Shown: piece after piece, positions 41,167-50,793 of the stretch | Position numbering within the stretch: position 1 is the stretch's first letter | How the letters are laid out: each line of letters opens with the position of its first letter | Assembly: GCA_016208975.1 (NCBI GenBank) | Contig: JACQXA010000004.1 | Coordinates: 310,001-374,000 of the forward strand | Source: Nitrospinota bacterium | Lineage (GTDB): Bacteria > Nitrospinota_A > UBA7883 > JACRLM01 | Length of the DNA: 64,000 nucleotides | Reading direction: 5' to 3' | The notes under the pieces: generated by a model | What the model was told of the DNA's origin: nothing | Seen by the model: only the letters and a program-made list of their open reading frames with translations | The model's database searches: none | Position numbers and translations under genes: made by a program

Positions 41167-42495
41167 ATGATACGCAAAGCCTTTATTAAAACGTTGTCGG
41201 CAACCCTGTTAATGGCCGCAGTGGCGCTTTTCGCCTCCGCGCAGACCGGCGCCAAACACGCGCTGGTGATCACCGTGAACGGCGCCATAAACCCCGTGGC
41301 CGCCGAGTATATCGTTAAATCCATCGCCACCGCCGAAGCCGACCCCACAGTGGAAACGCTGGTTATCCAGCTGGACACCCCCGGCGGGCTGGACACATCC
41401 ATGCGCCAGATAGTAAAAGAACTGCAACGCACGCCCATGCCCGTTATCGTGTATGTGGCGCCCAGCGGCTCCCGCGCGGCTTCGGCGGGGGCGTTCATCA
41501 CCATGGCGGCCCATGTGGCGGCAATGGCCCCGGGCACCAATATCGGCGCGGCCTCGCCGGTGAACATGGGGGGAGAGGGGATGGACGTTACCATGAAGAA
41601 AAAAGTTACCAACGACGCGGCGGCGTACATCCGCTCATTAGCGGAAGCCCACGGCAGGAACGCCGACGCCGGGGAAGAGATGGTCCGCAGGGGCGCCTCC
41701 ATGCAGGAGACAATGGCATTGGCGGAAAACGTGGTGGACCTGGTGGCGGCGGACCTGCCAGCATTGCTGGCCATGGTGGACGGGCGGGTGGTGAAAACCG
41801 CCGCCGGGGAGCGGAAGCTTGCCACCAAAGGGCTTGCGGTAAAACGGCTGGACATGAACTGGCGCGAGAAGATATTCGACGCCCTGGCGGACCCGAACAT
41901 CGCCTACATGCTAATGATGCTGGGGTTTTACGGGCTGTTTTTCGAGCTATCCAACCCCGGCACGGTGCTTCCGGGCCTTTTGGGGGCCATATGCCTGATA
42001 CTGGCGTTTTACTCGTTGCAAACCCTGCCCATCAGTTACGCCGGGGCCTTGCTTATACTGCTGGCGCTCATCATGTTCATGCTGGAGATATGGATACCCA
42101 GTTACGGGATGCTAACGCTGGGGGGGTTGATATCGCTGATTCTTGGGTCGCTTATGCTGGTGGACTCGCCGGAAGAATATATGCGGATCAGCCTTTCGAT
42201 GGTATTGCCTGTGTCTGTGGGCACGGCGGCGTTTTTCTTTTTTCTGGTTGGTTCGGGCATCCGGGCGCAGTACCGTAAATCCATCACCGGCATGGAGGGG
42301 CTTATAGGGGAAGAGGGAATCGCCGAGACCGACATTTCCATGGACTCGCCCGGCACGGTTACGGCGCAGGGGGACATATGGAGCGCCGTTCCGCAAGACG
42401 GCCCCATCACCAAGGGAGAGCGGGTGGTGGTGGTTGGCCAGAAGGGGCTAACGCTTACGGTGAAGGCCGAAACCGTCAACCCACGTGGCGTTTGA
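41167..42495 (+). CDS. NfeD family membrane-bound serine protease (ClpP-like)
   Basis: A 442-residue NfeD1-type protein. A signal peptide (1-25) is followed by a ClpP-class protease domain with the catalytic Ser in A-S-A-G-A-F-I (near residue 104) and a lysine in M-K-K-K-V-T-N-D. Four or five membrane helices (about 245-365) and a C-terminal OB-fold NfeD domain complete it. Homologs cleave the hydrophobic C-terminus of partner stomatin/SPFH proteins. No stomatin gene is adjacent. The 3' end overlaps the convergent kinase gene by 20 bp. Confidence 0.87.
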   Translation: MIRKAFIKTLSATLLMAAVALFASAQTGAKHALVITVNGAINPVAAEYIVKSIATAEADPTVETLVIQLDTPGGLDTSMRQIVKELQRTPMPVIVYVAPSGSRAASAGAFITMAAHVAAMAPGTNIGAASPVNMGGEGMDVTMKKKVTNDAAAYIRSLAEAHGRNADAGEEMVRRGASMQETMALAENVVDLVAADLPALLAMVDGRVVKTAAGERKLATKGLAVKRLDMNWREKIFDALADPNIAYMLMMLGFYGLFFELSNPGTVLPGLLGAICLILAFYSLQTLPISYAGALLILLALIMFMLEIWIPSYGMLTLGGLISLILGSLMLVDSPEEYMRISLSMVLPVSVGTAAFFFFLVGSGIRAQYRKSITGMEGLIGEEGIAETDISMDSPGTVTAQGDIWSAVPQDGPITKGERVVVVGQKGLTLTVKAETVNPRGV

Positions 42496-45271
42496 CGCGG
42501 GGCAGGAAATCCGCCGGGTTCAGGGGTTTGGTAACGTAATCGTCGGCGCCCATGGCGAAGGCTTTGTGGCGGGTTTCAATTTCTTCTTTGTCCCCGGCTC
42601 CACCGGCGGCCGTAACCACAACCACGGGAATGTTCTTTATGGAGTGGTTGTGCTTTATACGGAATAAAAGCTCGAACCCGTCCATCTCCGGCATGTTTAT
42701 ATCGGTTATCACCAGGTCCGGTTTTTCCGGTTCTCTTATGATCCTGCGGATGGCCTCGGCGCCGTTCTCGGCTTCTTTTATCTCCAGATCGAAAGTGAAC
42801 AGCATGGATTTTATCACCTCCCGCGCCAGTTCCTGATCGTCCACCAGCAAAACGCTGGGTTTGCGGTGGGGGAGTTTTACGAAGAACACGCTCCCCTGCC
42901 CCAGCCGGGACTCCACCCAAATCTCCCCCCCATGGGCCGAAACGATATCCTTGCAATATGGCAGGCCCAGGCCCGTGCCTTTCTCCCCGCTGGTGCCGGG
43001 GGTGGAGGTTTTTATGTCCGGCCGGAAGATGTCGGATACGGCGGACGGATCTATCCCCACTCCGTTATCACGCACGGCAAAGGTCCCGCGCGCGCCGTTG
43101 GGGCTGAAGAAATCTATTTTTCCGCCCTGCAGGCTGAACTTCAAAGCGTTGGTTAGCAGGTTGCGCATAACCTCGCCCATAAGCGTAGGGTCGGCGAATA
43201 TGCGGGAGCCATCGGGAATGTCGTTCACAATCTCCACCCCTTTTCTGGCGGCGGTGTGGCTTAGGCTGTCTATCACCGAGCCGGCCAGGTCTTTTAGCTG
43301 GAAGAATTTGGAAGCGGGTTTTATCTGGCCGGTCTGCAACCTGCTCATGTCGAAAAGGTCGTCTATCAGGCGGATGAGGCCATCCATGCCAGCGGATATT
43401 TTTTTGGCCATGTCGGCCTTGCGGGCGTCGTCCAGCGCGTATTCCTCGGCGCGTTCCAGGATGTGGGTCATGCCCTTTATGTTGTGCATGGGGCTTCTTA
43501 AGTCGTGAGAGATGAGGTTGACGAAGCGGTCTTTTATCTTGTTCATCTCCTCGGCCTCTTCCTTGGCGCGGCGCAGTTTGGCTTCGGCCTCTTTCTGATC
43601 CGTGATGTCCCGCACAGCCACCACCCGGGCCTTCTGGCCCTTATACATTATTTCGCGGCTGTGGATTTCCACCGGGAACACAGAGCCGTCCTTGCGGACG
43701 GATATTGTATCGTAGCTGGCGGCGCCGCCCTGCTGGATCTTTTTGCGTATAAGCTCCTGGCTCTGCGGCGGCATGATCTCGAGCATGTTTTTCCCTATCA
43801 GCTCGGGAACGCTGAACCCGCACATTTCCGCCAGCTGGCGGTTGGCGGCCAGGGTAACCCCGTCGACGTGGATGAAGATACCCTCGTAGGCGGCCTCGGC
43901 AAGCTCTCTGAACCGGCTTTCAGATTCCCTTAACGCCTCGTTGGCGGTGGATATCTGGATAGTTTTACTGGCCACCAGTTCTTCGAGCTGGTCGTTTGAG
44001 CGGCTGAGCGTTTCTTTCAAAATCCCCTCACGCTCGAGCAGATGGCGCTGGGCGGTCTCGTTTTCCAACCGCATGAAATTGATCCTGTCGGCCAGGGCGA
44101 ACGAAAGCAGAATCACGTCCAGCCCCGCGCCCACCTGCGGCGCCCACAAAGACCAAGGGGCATATGGAAGATACCCCAGGTCTTTCAGGGAAAGTATGGC
44201 CACGCCGCCTAAAACCGCCGACCATGACAACACGTAGAACCTGGCGGGGCGGTAGCCTTTAAGCAGGCGGGACACGCCGAAGGCCAGGAAGATGGGGGCC
44301 GTTATCAGAGACGAGTAATAGAGCAAATCCAGCGAGAATTCCCAGAATCCGAGGCAGGACGTTACAAACCCCAACGCGAACACCCATTTGAGCGCGAGAA
44401 GGATTTTGTCTATCAACGGGGCCGCGCCACCCCTCGTGCCCAGGAACGATTGCGTGAACCAGGTGGCGGAAAAGAAGGCGGCAAAATAGGCTAATACCGG
44501 CCCGAAATCGGCAAGGTAAACAGAATCCCCCCACAGGTACTGATAGGCAAGGCCGTTGTAGGCGAACAGGGCCAGCGTTATTCCAGCGATATATAACACA
44601 TAGTAGAAGTAACTTTTGTCCCGCACCGAGATGAAAAGGAAAAAGTTGTAGAAAGCCATCACCACCATGGCGCCGTAATAAATGCCCAGCCAGATATACT
44701 CCACTCCATTCCGCTGGTGGAACTTGTCCGGCGTCCAAACGTTCACCTTCACTTTCAACCCGCCGTAGTTTGAATAGGCGAACCTTAAATAAACCGTTTT
44801 TTCGGACCTGGCTGGAACGGCCACCTCAAACGCAGGTTTCCTGTATTGCACGGCGCGCAGGCTGAACGGGACATGGTCGCCGGATTTACGCTCTATAAAC
44901 CCCGCGCCTTTGGCGGGCTCGTAAAAATTCACGAAATCGAACAGTGGATGGTCACTCTCCACAATTACGGATTGGGGGATATCGGAGGGGTTGGATAAAG
45001 TGAACCGCGCCCACAACGCCGCGCCGCCGAGGCCGAAATTGAGAGAGTCCGAGGTGGCCCTGATGAAACGCGCCTCGAATTCCGGGTTGGCGACCTGCTT
45101 TATGGTGAGTTTCCTGTCAGCGTCCTTCAGATAATGGAGCGAACGCCCCACGGATCCGCCGTCCACCCAAGGGCCGATGACAACGTCGGCTTTGGAAACG
45201 GTAGCCCCGGCCATTGTAAATATAAGGGCCAGCGCCGCCCCTGTTCTAAAGGTCCATAATTTTCGCGGCAA
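42476..45271 (-). CDS. 7TMR-DISM hybrid sensor histidine kinase
   Basis: A 931-residue protein. A signal peptide and extracellular 7TMR-DISMED2 jelly-roll domain (about 35-170) are followed by seven membrane helices (about 190-405), a coiled linker and a PAS domain (about 455-570). The HisKA has I-S-H-D-L-R-S-P and the HATPase N-A-L-K-F-S and G-T-G-L-G-L. A C-terminal receiver carries the phosphoacceptor in I-T-D-I-N-M-P. The DISMED2 domain is thought to bind carbohydrates. It follows the dienelactone hydrolase-like gene by 3 bp, so the two are likely coexpressed. Confidence 0.9.
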   Translation of the reverse strand: MPRKLWTFRTGAALALIFTMAGATVSKADVVIGPWVDGGSVGRSLHYLKDADRKLTIKQVANPEFEARFIRATSDSLNFGLGGAALWARFTLSNPSDIPQSVIVESDHPLFDFVNFYEPAKGAGFIERKSGDHVPFSLRAVQYRKPAFEVAVPARSEKTVYLRFAYSNYGGLKVKVNVWTPDKFHQRNGVEYIWLGIYYGAMVVMAFYNFFLFISVRDKSYFYYVLYIAGITLALFAYNGLAYQYLWGDSVYLADFGPVLAYFAAFFSATWFTQSFLGTRGGAAPLIDKILLALKWVFALGFVTSCLGFWEFSLDLLYYSSLITAPIFLAFGVSRLLKGYRPARFYVLSWSAVLGGVAILSLKDLGYLPYAPWSLWAPQVGAGLDVILLSFALADRINFMRLENETAQRHLLEREGILKETLSRSNDQLEELVASKTIQISTANEALRESESRFRELAEAAYEGIFIHVDGVTLAANRQLAEMCGFSVPELIGKNMLEIMPPQSQELIRKKIQQGGAASYDTISVRKDGSVFPVEIHSREIMYKGQKARVVAVRDITDQKEAEAKLRRAKEEAEEMNKIKDRFVNLISHDLRSPMHNIKGMTHILERAEEYALDDARKADMAKKISAGMDGLIRLIDDLFDMSRLQTGQIKPASKFFQLKDLAGSVIDSLSHTAARKGVEIVNDIPDGSRIFADPTLMGEVMRNLLTNALKFSLQGGKIDFFSPNGARGTFAVRDNGVGIDPSAVSDIFRPDIKTSTPGTSGEKGTGLGLPYCKDIVSAHGGEIWVESRLGQGSVFFVKLPHRKPSVLLVDDQELAREVIKSMLFTFDLEIKEAENGAEAIRRIIREPEKPDLVITDINMPEMDGFELLFRIKHNHSIKNIPVVVVTAAGGAGDKEEIETRHKAFAMGADDYVTKPLNPADFLPRVKRHVG

Positions 45272-45274
45272 GTT

Positions 45275-46060
45275 CTACTCCAGCATGAGGGTCCAGAAAA
45301 GGAACCTGTTTATTTCCCGCCAGGCGGACTGGGCGCTGGTTTTGTCGAAAGAGGGGTTTTCAGGCTCCATGAAGGCGTGGCCTGCGTCGAACGTGATTAT
45401 CTCCAGCTGTTTGCCCATGGCGGCCATCCTTTTTTCAAAGTTGGGCAACATTTCGGGAATGGGCTCTAAATAAGGGTCTTTGGCGCCGTAAACGCCCAGC
45501 GTCGGCCCGGCGATTTTACCCAGCACGAAGGGGTCATACTCCACATAGCCGTAAACTATCACCGTGGCGTCCACCGTGGCGCTGGTGGCTACACGCAAGG
45601 CTTGCCGCCCACCCATCGAAAAGCCCACCACGGCTATCTTTCCATGGCGCTCCCTTATTTTCTGCGCCGCCGTTCTCATTTTTATCAACGCTTCGGGGCT
45701 TTCGGCGGTATTAACGTAAAATCCCTGGGCAATCTCCGGGTCATCCGTCACCCGTCCATCGTAAAGGTCTATGGCGTAGGCGGCGTAACCGGCTTTGGCA
45801 AGCTGGTCCGTCACACTTTTCACCCAGCCGTTCAAACCCCACCATGGGTGAAGGACCAGAACCCCCGCGCGGGCGTCTTCCTTGCCGGAGAAATAAAGGT
45901 TGAAAGGGCCAGCCCCTGCGCAATCCATGGTTATCATTTTGCCGGAGAAACTGCTGGGCACGGATGAGACATATTCGGTGAATGCTGGCTGGGCCGTAAC
46001 GGATAAAGCGAATGCCAGATAAACGGCAAAACCGACAATGGCTGATGAAACTTTAACCAT
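45275..46060 (-). CDS. Exported dienelactone hydrolase-family protein
   Basis: A 261-residue alpha/beta hydrolase with a signal peptide (cleavage near residue 24, V-T-A-Q). The nucleophile elbow is G-F-S-M-G-G-R. Classical dienelactone hydrolase has Cys in this place, so this is a serine variant. The acid/His partners are in G-A-K-D-P-Y and D-A-G-H-A-F. It is probably periplasmic, hydrolysing an ester or lactone that is not known. It is operonic with the 7TMR-DISM kinase. Confidence 0.8.
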   Translation of the reverse strand: MVKVSSAIVGFAVYLAFALSVTAQPAFTEYVSSVPSSFSGKMITMDCAGAGPFNLYFSGKEDARAGVLVLHPWWGLNGWVKSVTDQLAKAGYAAYAIDLYDGRVTDDPEIAQGFYVNTAESPEALIKMRTAAQKIRERHGKIAVVGFSMGGRQALRVATSATVDATVIVYGYVEYDPFVLGKIAGPTLGVYGAKDPYLEPIPEMLPNFEKRMAAMGKQLEIITFDAGHAFMEPENPSFDKTSAQSAWREINRFLFWTLMLE

Positions 46061-46154
46061 AACCCCCTCCCCCGTTTAAGCCACGCGCCGCCCCCCAGCG
46101 GCTTTCATGCGTACAGGAGTTTCCATTATAATTCAATTTGCGGCGGGAACGGAT

Positions 46155-46817
46155 ATGCCTTATAAATGGACCATGTTTATAGGACATTACGGGGCCGCCA
46201 TGGCGGCGAAAAAACTGGCCCCTAAAGCATCCCTGGGCGCGTTGATCATGGCCGCGCAGTTCATAGACCTTATATGGCCTCCCCTGCTCTTACTGGGTAT
46301 TGAAAAAGCCCGCATAACTCCGGGAATCACTGAATTCACCCCGCTGGATTTCTATTTCTACCCATATTCCCACTCGCTTTTAATGACTTTTATATGGGCC
46401 TGCGCCTTTGGCGGAATTTATTTCGCCATAAGGAAGAACACTGTGGAAACCCTGGTCCTTTGCGCCCTTGTGATGAGCCATTGGGCTCTGGATTTTCTCG
46501 TCCATAGGCCAGACCTGCCGCTGGCCCCGGGTGTGGACATTTTTTACGGGCTGGGTTTGTGGAACAGCGTGGCTGGGACGCTGGCGGTAGAACTTTCCAT
46601 GTTCCTGGCGGGAGCGTATCTTTATTACAGTTCCGTAAAACCATTGGGCAAATCCAGAGCCATTGGTTTTTTCACGGTAATAGTTCTGTTTTTGGCCATT
46701 TACGTGGGCAATCTAGCCTCTATCCCGCCCAGCATGGAAATGGTCGGAGCGTCGGGGCTATTGCTATGGCTGTTTGTCGCGTGGGGGTTCTGGGTGGATA
46801 AAAATACCGCAAGGTAA
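46155..46817 (+). CDS. Membrane protein, YdjM/DUF457-like predicted metal-dependent hydrolase
   Basis: About 220 residues from the ATG at 46155 (7 bp after GGGAA); an upstream in-frame start at 46107 is possible. It has six or seven membrane helices. The N-terminal F-I-G-H-Y-G, then Q-F-I-D-L, Y-S-H-S-L and S-H-W-A-L-D-F segments place His and Asp residues at helix ends, as in the DUF457/YdjM family of membrane-bound metal-dependent hydrolases. The substrate is unknown. It is convergent with queA, whose end is 2 bp away. Confidence 0.7.
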   Translation: MPYKWTMFIGHYGAAMAAKKLAPKASLGALIMAAQFIDLIWPPLLLLGIEKARITPGITEFTPLDFYFYPYSHSLLMTFIWACAFGGIYFAIRKNTVETLVLCALVMSHWALDFLVHRPDLPLAPGVDIFYGLGLWNSVAGTLAVELSMFLAGAYLYYSSVKPLGKSRAIGFFTVIVLFLAIYVGNLASIPPSMEMVGASGLLLWLFVAWGFWVDKNTAR

Positions 46818-46819
46818 TG

Positions 46820-47854
46820 TCACTCAATGAACATTGCGTCTCCATAGCTGAAGAATTTGTACTCTTCCCTCACCGCTTCCTCATAAGCCTTCAACGCCAG
46901 CTCACGCCCCATGAACGCCGAGACCAGTATCAACAGGGTGGATTTGGGCAGGTGAAAGTTGGTCAGCAATGCGTCCACCGCGCGGAATTTGTAACCTGGG
47001 GTGATAAATAGCCTGGTTTCACCCCGGCCATGCCTTAAGAGCCCATTGTCACCGGCGGCGCTCTCCAATAACCTGGTCACCGTGCTACCCACAGCCACCA
47101 CGCGCCTTTTTTCCCTTTTTGCGGCGTTTATGGCCTGGGCTGAATCTTCGCTTATCTCGAAAGGCTCGGCGTCCATCACGTGATCCTCTATAACCTCCGA
47201 TTTCACAGGGCGGAACGTTCCCGGCCCAACGTGGAGAGTTACCGGAACCACCACCACACCCAGGCGCTTTATCTTCTCCATGATCGCATCGGAGAAGTGA
47301 AGCCCGGCGGTGGGCGCGGCGCAGGAGCCCTCCAAGCTGGCGAACACGGTCTGGTATCTATCCCGGTCTGCGCTATCGGCGGCCCCGCTCTCCCGTTTAA
47401 TATAAGGCGGCAAGGGAACCTGCCCGAAGGTTTCGGTGAGCCTTTTCATCTCGCTTTCCGGCTCGAACCGCACCAGCGCTTTTCCATCATCACGTTTTTT
47501 AAGAAATGTCACGGCGCCATCACCGGCCAGCAAAACCTCCCCATCTTTTACTTTCTGGGCTCCGCCCGCCAGCGCCTCCCACTCCCCGCCACCGAGGTTG
47601 CGAATTAAAAGTATCTCCACCACGGCCCCGGTCTTGCGGCGGGTGATAAGCCGCGCCGGGAAAACTTTCGTGACATTTATGGCCAGCGTATCCCCTTCCC
47701 TAAGGAGCGAAGGGAAATCGGCGAACCGCAGATGACGTGTCCGCCCATCAGCCCGGTTAACGGCCATAAGCCTGCTTTCACCGCGACCGGCGCTGGGTCT
47801 TTGGGCTATTAGCCGCTCCGGCAATTGGTAATCGAATAAGTCGATACTGGTCAT
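46820..47854 (-). CDS. queA: S-adenosylmethionine:tRNA ribosyltransferase-isomerase
   Basis: A 344-residue QueA that transfers and isomerises the ribosyl moiety of SAM onto preQ1 in tRNA to give epoxyqueuosine. It starts L-F-D-Y-Q-L-P-E-R-L-I-A-Q-R-P and carries P-P-Y-I-K-R, A-A-P-T-A-G-L-H-F and the C-terminal N-F-H-L-P-K-S-T-L-L family signatures. The length is normal. No tgt is adjacent in the window. Confidence 0.95.
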   Translation of the reverse strand: MTSIDLFDYQLPERLIAQRPSAGRGESRLMAVNRADGRTRHLRFADFPSLLREGDTLAINVTKVFPARLITRRKTGAVVEILLIRNLGGGEWEALAGGAQKVKDGEVLLAGDGAVTFLKKRDDGKALVRFEPESEMKRLTETFGQVPLPPYIKRESGAADSADRDRYQTVFASLEGSCAAPTAGLHFSDAIMEKIKRLGVVVVPVTLHVGPGTFRPVKSEVIEDHVMDAEPFEISEDSAQAINAAKREKRRVVAVGSTVTRLLESAAGDNGLLRHGRGETRLFITPGYKFRAVDALLTNFHLPKSTLLILVSAFMGRELALKAYEEAVREEYKFFSYGDAMFIE

Positions 47855-47919
47855 GAATCGTTAGGGAATGGTTTATAGCCCTTATGGGTAAACGAAATGG
47901 GCCATTTCGGGCCGTTTAA

Positions 47920-49242
47920 TTAACGAGCCTGTGATCCGGCGGATTGAGTTTCCGGCGAGGGGCTTTCCACGACCGCGATGGGCGCGGACGCCGGATCCTC
48001 CGGGACAACCGCCTCCGGCCCGGCGGCTTGCGCTGGCTCTTGCAGTTGGGCCAATTGGAGTTCTTCGTAAATCTGCGTAAGCTCCACCCCTGGGTAGAAA
48101 TGCTGGACTATCTCATCATAAGTGGCTCCATTTTCAGACATGCCCCGGGCGCTCCACTGGCTCATGCCAACTCCGTGCCCGAACCCTTCGCCAGAAAAGA
48201 CGAAAGCCCCCTTCTTGCTTCTTCTAACTTCAAACTTTGTCGAAAGTATCCTGGTTTCACCAAGGATCCGGCGCAATGTTTCACCGCTTACGATAATCTT
48301 TTTTCCGGAGCCCAAGGATATCTTTGCCCGGCGCACACGGCCCGATTCCGTGTGCGAGATGGCGTCAATGGCCGTAACTGGCCCTCCGCGAACGCCTAGC
48401 CTGCCCAGTCTGGCGGCAACCTCTTTGGCGCCTATGGCCCGTCGCCAGGACCGGTGGGGCGACCTGTCTTCGAAAAGAGCCGGCCTGCTCACAAGATAAG
48501 GACGCCGTTCTCCGCCCCACACTTCCTTTAAATCCTCTGTCCTGCCGCCTGCGGAACTGTGGTAGAACGTTCCCGCCGTTTGGCCGTCATACCTTGCGAT
48601 TATCCCACGGGTGGCGAACACCGCCTCTTTCACCGCCTGGTTCACCCCTTTTTGCCCGCCATAGACCTGGGAGTTATATGTATTGTCCAGGTCGTACGCC
48701 CGGCCACCGGAACGCTCCATCTGGTATAGCGCGAAGGTGCGCGCCGCTATGGCCTGGGCCTTAAGAGCTTCTTCCGGCCAGGAACCGCCCATTTCCCGCG
48801 CCACCACCCCGGCCACGTACTCCTCCAGATCCACATGGTTCACCACCATCATCCGGCCATGGCCGTCTTTTACAAACTGTATCTCGCCATGGAACCTTAA
48901 TGAGCCAACCCTGATGGGGCCGCTGGATGTGGCCGTTACCTCGTTGTCCCGCGCCAGCCTGCCACCGATGGAAAACCCGCCTGGCTTAACGGCCACCCGG
49001 GCCGTGCCGCCCTCGGTTTTAAGAATCACATTCTCGGAGCCGAGCATGAATTTGATGGGCCATTCGGAATGGACTGTGACCGAAGAAAGCCCCTTCTCCA
49101 CCGCCACGCGAATGGTTTTGGCGTGAGCGCCGGGGGTTGAAAAAGCGGCGAATGCGAACAGGGCGCAAAACGTCAATCGCGGCGCCAGTTTTATCCGGAC
49201 GCCGCGACAGGTCGCTCCCGCTATGGCTGTATTAAAACTCAT
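47920..49242 (-). CDS. SpoIID/LytB-domain protein
   Basis: A 440-residue exported protein with a signal peptide (about 20-42 after an arginine-rich start) and a SpoIID domain. This has Y-V-A-G-V-V-A-R-E-M-G-G-S-W-P-E-E-A-L-K-A-Q, Y-H-S-S-A-G-G-R-T-E and G-F-G-H-G-V-G-M-S-Q. In sporulators SpoIID is a lytic transglycosylase acting on denuded glycan; in non-sporulators such proteins act in wall remodelling. A Pro/Ala/Glu-rich tail follows. Its ATG shares one base with the regulator stop codon. Confidence 0.88.
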   Translation of the reverse strand: MSFNTAIAGATCRGVRIKLAPRLTFCALFAFAAFSTPGAHAKTIRVAVEKGLSSVTVHSEWPIKFMLGSENVILKTEGGTARVAVKPGGFSIGGRLARDNEVTATSSGPIRVGSLRFHGEIQFVKDGHGRMMVVNHVDLEEYVAGVVAREMGGSWPEEALKAQAIAARTFALYQMERSGGRAYDLDNTYNSQVYGGQKGVNQAVKEAVFATRGIIARYDGQTAGTFYHSSAGGRTEDLKEVWGGERRPYLVSRPALFEDRSPHRSWRRAIGAKEVAARLGRLGVRGGPVTAIDAISHTESGRVRRAKISLGSGKKIIVSGETLRRILGETRILSTKFEVRRSKKGAFVFSGEGFGHGVGMSQWSARGMSENGATYDEIVQHFYPGVELTQIYEELQLAQLQEPAQAAGPEAVVPEDPASAPIAVVESPSPETQSAGSQAR

Positions 49243-50648
49243 CAGAGCCCGTTGTCCATCCTGTATTCGTTCAGCTTGTTCCGCAATGTGCGGATGGAAA
49301 CGCCCAGCGACTCGGCCGCGCGGGTCCTGTTCCCCTGGACGCTTTCCAGCGTCTTCATTATCAGTTTCTTTTCCATTTGCGCCACCGTGACGCCCGGCGC
49401 TAATTCGTCCCCGGCCGCAGGGGTGGCGGCGGAAACATCGGGGGATTTTACTATATCCAGCATAAGATCCGCCACCTTAATAAGAGGCCCGGAGGAGAGC
49501 AGTACCGCCCTTTCCATAACGTTCTCCAGCTCCCGCACGTTGCCGCGCCAGGAGTGACGCTCCAGCGCCTGCATGGCCTCGTCATCCAAGCCTTCCAGCG
49601 CCTTGCCCATGAGCGCGTTGAATTTTTCAACGAAGTGGCCCACGAGCGCGGCTATGTCCCCGGTCCGCTCGCGCAATGGCGGCAGGTATAAGGGGATGAC
49701 GTTGAGCCGGAAATAAAGATCCTCCCGGAACTTGCCTTCCGTTACCGCCTGTTTGATGTCCCGGTTGGTGGTGGCTATCACCCGCACGTTTATCGGCACA
49801 GGATGGGCGCCCCCAACCCGGTCTATCTCGTTCTCCTGCAACACCCGCAGAAGCTTGGCCTGCAGTTGCGGATCCATCTCCGTGACCTCATCCAGAAGCA
49901 ATGTGCCCCCGTCGGCCAGTTCGAACTTGCCGGTCTTGCGGGCGATGGCCCCGGTGAACGAACCTTTCTCATGCCCGAAAAGCTCCGACTCCAGGAGGCT
50001 CTCCGGCAGGGCGGCGCAGTTTACCGCCACAAAAGGGCCGTCGGACCGGTCGGAATTTTCATGGATAAACCGGGCCACCAGTTCCTTGCCGGTGCCCGAC
50101 TCCCCATGGACAAGAACCGTGGACCTGGATGGGGCCACCCTGCGGGCGATGTCCAGCGTCTGCTGGAGCCGGTCGTTAACGCTGACGATAACGCGCCCCT
50201 GGAATTTCTTTTTTGCCGGTGAAGGCTCTACGCCAGGTTTTTTCAGCGATACCGGCCGGGCCTCATCAGCGCCGTTGAACAGGCGGCGGAAAAGTTCGTC
50301 TAGCGTGTCGGCGGAGAAGGGTTTTAATATGTAGTCGCTGGCGCCTTCTTTCATGGCCTCCACCGCGTCGTCCACCGCGCCATAGGCGGTTATAAGCACA
50401 AAGGGCGCTTCGCTCTTGCGCTCCCGGATGGCCCGAAGAAGGTCCAGCCCGTTCATGCGGGGCATGCGCATATCGGAAATGATTATCTCCGGCGACTTTT
50501 CCTCGAAGGCCTTAAGCCCCTCCTCGCCGTTGCCCGCGGTGAACACTTTGTGCCCGGCGCGGCTCAGCGCCTCTTTGAGGGCGATCCGCATTTCCTCCTC
50601 ATCGTCCACTACCAGAACGTTTTTCGGTTCGATGGCTGTCCTCATCAT
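49242..50648 (-). CDS. Sigma-54-dependent response regulator (NtrC/FlgR-like)
   Basis: A 468-residue protein from the ATG at 50648; a TTG at 50684 is in frame but less likely. The receiver has Asp59. The AAA+ domain has G-E-S-G-T-G-K-E, a G-S-F-T-G-A sigma-54 loop (Ser for Ala) and L-L-L-D-E-V. The Fis-type helix-turn-helix is G-N-R-T-R-A-A-E-S-L-G-V-S-I-R-T-L-R-N-K-L. The C-terminus resembles flagellar regulators of the FlrC/FleR kind, but no flagellar genes are in the window. It is translationally coupled to the SpoIID gene. Confidence 0.92.
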   Translation of the reverse strand: MMRTAIEPKNVLVVDDEEEMRIALKEALSRAGHKVFTAGNGEEGLKAFEEKSPEIIISDMRMPRMNGLDLLRAIRERKSEAPFVLITAYGAVDDAVEAMKEGASDYILKPFSADTLDELFRRLFNGADEARPVSLKKPGVEPSPAKKKFQGRVIVSVNDRLQQTLDIARRVAPSRSTVLVHGESGTGKELVARFIHENSDRSDGPFVAVNCAALPESLLESELFGHEKGSFTGAIARKTGKFELADGGTLLLDEVTEMDPQLQAKLLRVLQENEIDRVGGAHPVPINVRVIATTNRDIKQAVTEGKFREDLYFRLNVIPLYLPPLRERTGDIAALVGHFVEKFNALMGKALEGLDDEAMQALERHSWRGNVRELENVMERAVLLSSGPLIKVADLMLDIVKSPDVSAATPAAGDELAPGVTVAQMEKKLIMKTLESVQGNRTRAAESLGVSIRTLRNKLNEYRMDNGL

Positions 50649-50793
50649 GATAAGGAATTCTATTAAATGGCTCTCATGCCGCAAAAGAGCGCCTTGAAAA
50701 TTTTACGCTAAAACCGGCCATCTTCATAAAAGAATGTTAAACCAAGCCCGGCGTGGCGTGGCGTAAATCATGTCCACGCGATAACATATCCCG

